A DNA stretch of 64,000 nucleotides, from the NCBI GenBank assembly GCA_003281795.1, contig QCAW01000002.1:1-64000 (forward strand), written 5' to 3'. Position numbers and translations under genes: made by a program. The DNA comes from Pelagibacteraceae bacterium AG-345-F21 (lineage in GTDB: Bacteria; Pseudomonadota; Alphaproteobacteria; Pelagibacterales; Pelagibacteraceae). Positions within the stretch are counted from its first letter, which is position 1. Each line of letters begins with the position of its first letter. A model generated the notes under the pieces. That model did not search any database. It was given only the letters and a program-made list of their open reading frames with translations, and was not told the origin of the DNA. Shown here one piece after another: positions 61,429 through 64,000 of this stretch.

Positions 61429-62796
61429 TTGATTATAATAAATAAAAATAAGAAAAAAATTTCAAAAAAAAATAAAAAATTAATTTCTATAAAATATTTA
61501 TTTAGAATTTTTGCAAGTCTTATTATTATTCTGTTTTTCTTTATTTTAGGAATTTGGACAGAAAGATATGAGTGGGATAGAAAAATATCCATGATATTTA
61601 ATGATTCTATCAGTAAAATAACAAGTAATTTTTATTCTACATTTTTACCCTCTGATAAAATAATAATAGATATAAATTTTCAAAATTATTTAAAACTAAT
61701 TAAAAGTAGAAAAACTTATATTGAAAATTGGAAAGCCTCAAAAGAGCTGAGAGTCAAAGTACCTGCTAGAATTTCACTAACACCCCAAGAAAAATTATCA
61801 GCTTATGTCAGCATTAAAGGCACACACAAAGATCATTGGGAGCATCCTGAGAAATGGTCTTTAAAGATAAATTTAAGAGGAGGTAAAAAGATATTCGGCA
61901 ACACTGAATTTGCTATTCAACACCCACAAACCAGGGGATATTTATATGAATGGCTTTTTATGAGGTTTTTAAAAAATGAAAATTTAATTTATCATAAAGT
62001 CAAATTTATTGAAGTAATTTTAAACGGAAATAGTTTGGGGCTTTACAATTATACTGAGGCACATTCAGAAGATTTATTAAGGAATAATAATAAAAAAAAT
62101 GGGCCCATAGTTTTTTATGACAAAAATCAGTGGGTTAAAGAAACTTCTAATATGTTCAATCTGCCACCTGAGGAGTATAAAGATTCATTTTTTAAAGCTG
62201 AATTAAATTTGGTTAATAAATCAAAATTAATAAATAATCCTGAGTTAGAAAAATTGACTAATTTTGCATTCGACCAATTAAAATTATTCAGAAATAAAGA
62301 ACTTAGTGTAAGTGAAACTTTTGATATAAATCAGATGGCAAGAGTTTTTGCTATTAAGGCGCTTTTTGGAGCTGTAGAATTTGATTGGAAAGATATTAAA
62401 TTTTATCTAAATCCATCTACGCTTAAGTTAGAACCTATAGGAAGAGAAGTCCACGTTGATTACAATAACCAAAATTACGAAACTAAAACTTGGTGGATGA
62501 GTTTAAGTGAAGATAATTTTGTTCATTCAGTAGACCAAAAGTTCTTTTTAGAATTATTTTTTGAAGATAAAGAATTTATGAAATTATACCTAAGTGAATT
62601 AAAAAGAATTGCAAACTTACAGTATCTAGAGAAAGTTCTACAAATTAACAAATCAGAGCTTGAAAAGAAAAAAAAGCTTTTACAAAGATATCATCCAAAT
62701 ATAAACGTATATTCAGAGCAAAAAATGATAAAACAAATTGAATTTATTAAAAAAACTATAAAATCATTGAAAAAAAATAATATTTATTTTTCTTAA
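61429..62796 (+). CDS. CotH-like kinase family protein
   Basis: The 455-residue protein uses a TTG start at 61429, two bases after the VTC stop. A basic N-terminus and a membrane helix (about 24-44) put the rest outside the cytoplasm. YVSIKGTHKDHWEHPEKWSLKINLRGG, EVILNGNSLGLYNYTEAHSEDLLR and EFDWKDIKFYLNPSTLKLEPIGREVH resemble the CotH spore-coat kinase family. CotH proteins phosphorylate secreted proteins; the partnership with VTC and DUF4956 is known but its product is not. Confidence 0.75.
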   Translation: MIIINKNKKKISKKNKKLISIKYLFRIFASLIIILFFFILGIWTERYEWDRKISMIFNDSISKITSNFYSTFLPSDKIIIDINFQNYLKLIKSRKTYIENWKASKELRVKVPARISLTPQEKLSAYVSIKGTHKDHWEHPEKWSLKINLRGGKKIFGNTEFAIQHPQTRGYLYEWLFMRFLKNENLIYHKVKFIEVILNGNSLGLYNYTEAHSEDLLRNNNKKNGPIVFYDKNQWVKETSNMFNLPPEEYKDSFFKAELNLVNKSKLINNPELEKLTNFAFDQLKLFRNKELSVSETFDINQMARVFAIKALFGAVEFDWKDIKFYLNPSTLKLEPIGREVHVDYNNQNYETKTWWMSLSEDNFVHSVDQKFFLELFFEDKEFMKLYLSELKRIANLQYLEKVLQINKSELEKKKKLLQRYHPNINVYSEQKMIKQIEFIKKTIKSLKKNNIYFS

Positions 62797-62835
62797 CAAA
62801 ATACTAAATTGTTATTATTTAAAAATTATTATATT

Positions 62836-62841
62836 TATAAT
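62836..62841 (+). promoter_or_regulatory. -10 element of the tRNA gene
   Basis: TATAAT lies 13 bases before the tRNA 5' end, a distance fitting a direct start. No -35 with good spacing is seen. Confidence 0.45.
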
Positions 62842-62854
62842 GTTGTTTTATTAG

Positions 62855-62931
62855 GGCGAGGTAGCTCAGTTGGTTAGAGCACAGGACTCATAAGCCTGGG
62901 GTCGGCGGTTCGAATCCGCCCCTCGCTACCA
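62855..62931 (+). tRNA. tRNA-Met (CAT anticodon), elongator type
   Basis: All parts fold: acceptor GGCGAGG with CCTCGCT, D-arm GCTC..GAGC, anticodon arm with CAT at 62889-62891, T-arm GGCGG-TTCGAAT-CCGCC, and an encoded CCA. The first pair is G-U at 1-72, as in alphaproteobacterial elongator tRNA-Met, rather than the mismatch that marks the initiator. An Ile2 (lysidine) role for CAT cannot be fully excluded by eye. Confidence 0.92.
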
Positions 62932-62937
62932 AATCAA

Positions 62938-63654
62938 TTATGAATTTAAAAATTTTTTAAGTTTTTGTAAATTCATAGAAGAATTTTTTGGCATTTTTGG
63001 TCTGGATAATTTTCTTAGGTAAATTTTTTTTATTTTTGGATTATATTTTTTTGCAAATTTGTAAACAGATTTACTAGGGCCACCAATATTTAGAATGCCT
63101 TTTTTATTAATTATTTTTTTAAATATTTTTATAAAATCTTCATGAAATATAAAATTAGTTATCATGTCGACATAAGCAGCTTTATGTACAAAAGGTTTTT
63201 CAGTCATACTTACTCTTAAAATAAGAGAATTTTTATACATTTGAACAGCGCTTTCAGCACCTAACTTTGACCAGGCGTAGTTATTCATTGGCAGCAAAGG
63301 GTCAGTTTCTTTATAATTTCCTTTAATACCCGGGTATAAATAACTAGTAGAAAAATAAATTATTTTTATATTTAGTTTTGAGCAAATTATAACAATGTTA
63401 GATGTTCCAATTATATTTAATTCTATACTTTTTTTGATATTTTTTTCATGCATAGAAATGGGACGAGATAAACCAGCTAAGTGAATTAAATACTTGGGTT
63501 TAGTTCTTTTAAGATATTTTTCAATTGATTTCAGACTAAGAATATTTAATTTTTTTTTACTTGGAAATAAAAAATTTTGATCAGTTAAGGAGAACAAGGT
63601 TTTACCAAATCTACCGTTACCACCTGTTACAACTACTTTTTTAGACTTTAACAT
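62938..63654 (-). CDS. NAD-dependent epimerase/dehydratase (extended SDR)
   Basis: The ATG at 63654 gives 238 residues; a GTG at 63672 is also in frame. The nucleotide motif TGGNGRFGKTLF near the N-terminus, LIHLAGLSRPISMHEKN and the catalytic NNYAWSKLGAES (Tyr and Lys) are those of extended SDRs such as dTDP-4-dehydrorhamnose reductase. It probably makes a nucleotide sugar for surface polysaccharide. It overlaps the upstream partial methyltransferase by 14 bases. Confidence 0.85.
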   Translation of the reverse strand: MLKSKKVVVTGGNGRFGKTLFSLTDQNFLFPSKKKLNILSLKSIEKYLKRTKPKYLIHLAGLSRPISMHEKNIKKSIELNIIGTSNIVIICSKLNIKIIYFSTSYLYPGIKGNYKETDPLLPMNNYAWSKLGAESAVQMYKNSLILRVSMTEKPFVHKAAYVDMITNFIFHEDFIKIFKKIINKKGILNIGGPSKSVYKFAKKYNPKIKKIYLRKLSRPKMPKNSSMNLQKLKKFLNS

Positions 63655-64000
63655 GTGAGATCCATTTTCCACCTTTTTTTAAATATAGCTTTTCCTTCTT
63701 AAAAATTTCGCGCCTGTGATTCCAAGAACAAAGTATTGTGTAATCTGGCTTACTTTCTCTAAAATGTTTTATTGAGACAACTGGAATATGTGTGCCTGGA
63801 GTAAATTTGCCAATTTTTTCTTTAGTCGAGTCAGCTATAAAATCTATCTGTTTGTTGTTTATTTTACAAAAATTTAAAACTGTAGAACTTTTTGCAGAGG
63901 CAGCGTAACCAACTATTTTTTTATCGTCTCTTTTTAAATTTAAAATCTTTTTTCTAAAGTTATTTCTAGATTTATAGCAAGCTTTTTTAAAATTAATACA
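63641..64000 (-). CDS. Sugar C-methyltransferase, C-terminal fragment
   Basis: The frame is open to the window edge; 119 residues of the C-terminus are seen and no start codon is present. GYAASAKSSTVLNFC, DFIADSTKEKIGKFTPGTHIPV and DYTILCSWNHRREIF match the C-terminal domain of C-methyltransferases (Methyltransf_14), which act on deoxysugars bound to a nucleotide. It overlaps the epimerase start, in keeping with one operon for an unusual deoxysugar. Confidence 0.85.
   Translation of the reverse strand, partial: CINFKKACYKSRNNFRKKILNLKRDDKKIVGYAASAKSSTVLNFCKINNKQIDFIADSTKEKIGKFTPGTHIPVVSIKHFRESKPDYTILCSWNHRREIFKKEKLYLKKGGKWISHVKV

Noticed and set aside
1-64000. CRISPR arrays, insertion sequences or prophage
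   Set aside because: No repeat-spacer pattern, transposase, integrase or phage structural gene is visible anywhere.

Overview
The window is strongly AT-rich and densely packed. Intergenic gaps are very short, many neighbours overlap by 1 to 14 bases (TAATG and ATGA couplings), Shine-Dalgarno sequences are sparse, and there is no mobile element, prophage or CRISPR array. The gene content (tandem ammonium transporters, AprBA with AprM, taurine and DHPS-type sulfonate genes, TRAP and ABC binding-protein transporters, single-copy HU) points to a streamlined marine alphaproteobacterium of the SAR11/Pelagibacterales type. That assignment is an inference from content and style, not from a marker-gene phylogeny.

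Bases 1-14300 hold a photobiology and membrane-modification neighbourhood. It contains the tail of a COG2907-type FAD oxidoreductase, a DUF1365 protein, a cyclopropane-fatty-acid-synthase-like methyltransferase, a DUF3833 lipoprotein, an SDR and TspO. It continues with an FAD-binding photolyase/cryptochrome-like protein, an overlapping operon of a photolyase-related protein, a DCC-family DUF393 protein and a DUF2256 zinc-finger peptide, and then DUF2237, hisI and folE. In other bacteria several of these families sit in light-induced (LitR/CarH-type) gene clusters.

Bases 14300-29800 are mostly housekeeping and nutrient genes: a LysR regulator, the site-2 protease RseP, HU, two tandem Amt transporters each ending in a hairpin, a glycosyltransferase-like protein, rhodanese, an ABA4-like protein, recX, cysQ with two tiny partners, and mnmA. 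A GC-rich intergenic block after mnmA looks like an unassigned structured RNA. A 27-residue very basic protein, metC, an MFS transporter, a CADD-type (para-aminobenzoate) protein and a small nucleotidyltransferase follow.

Bases 29800-59700 form an organosulfonate catabolism island. Taurine enters through TauABC and is processed by Tpa, Ald and Xsc; acetyl phosphate goes to acetyl-CoA through a Pta-type enzyme. A TRAP transporter with an HpsN-like HisD-family dehydrogenase, further dehydrogenases and SuyAB would handle DHPS and sulfolactate. A GMC oxidoreductase could feed isethionate into Xsc. The released sulfite would be exported by a TauE/SafE permease or oxidised by AprM-AprB-AprA. Both solute-binding-protein genes are followed, inside their operons, by strong intrinsic terminators. 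Embedded at 47843-49529 is an odd run of small ferredoxin-like-fold proteins around a four-helix membrane protein.

Bases 59700-64000 hold a DUF4956 / VTC-domain polyphosphate polymerase / CotH-like trio, an elongator tRNA-Met, and the start of a leftward nucleotide-sugar and surface-polysaccharide region (an epimerase and a truncated C-methyltransferase).
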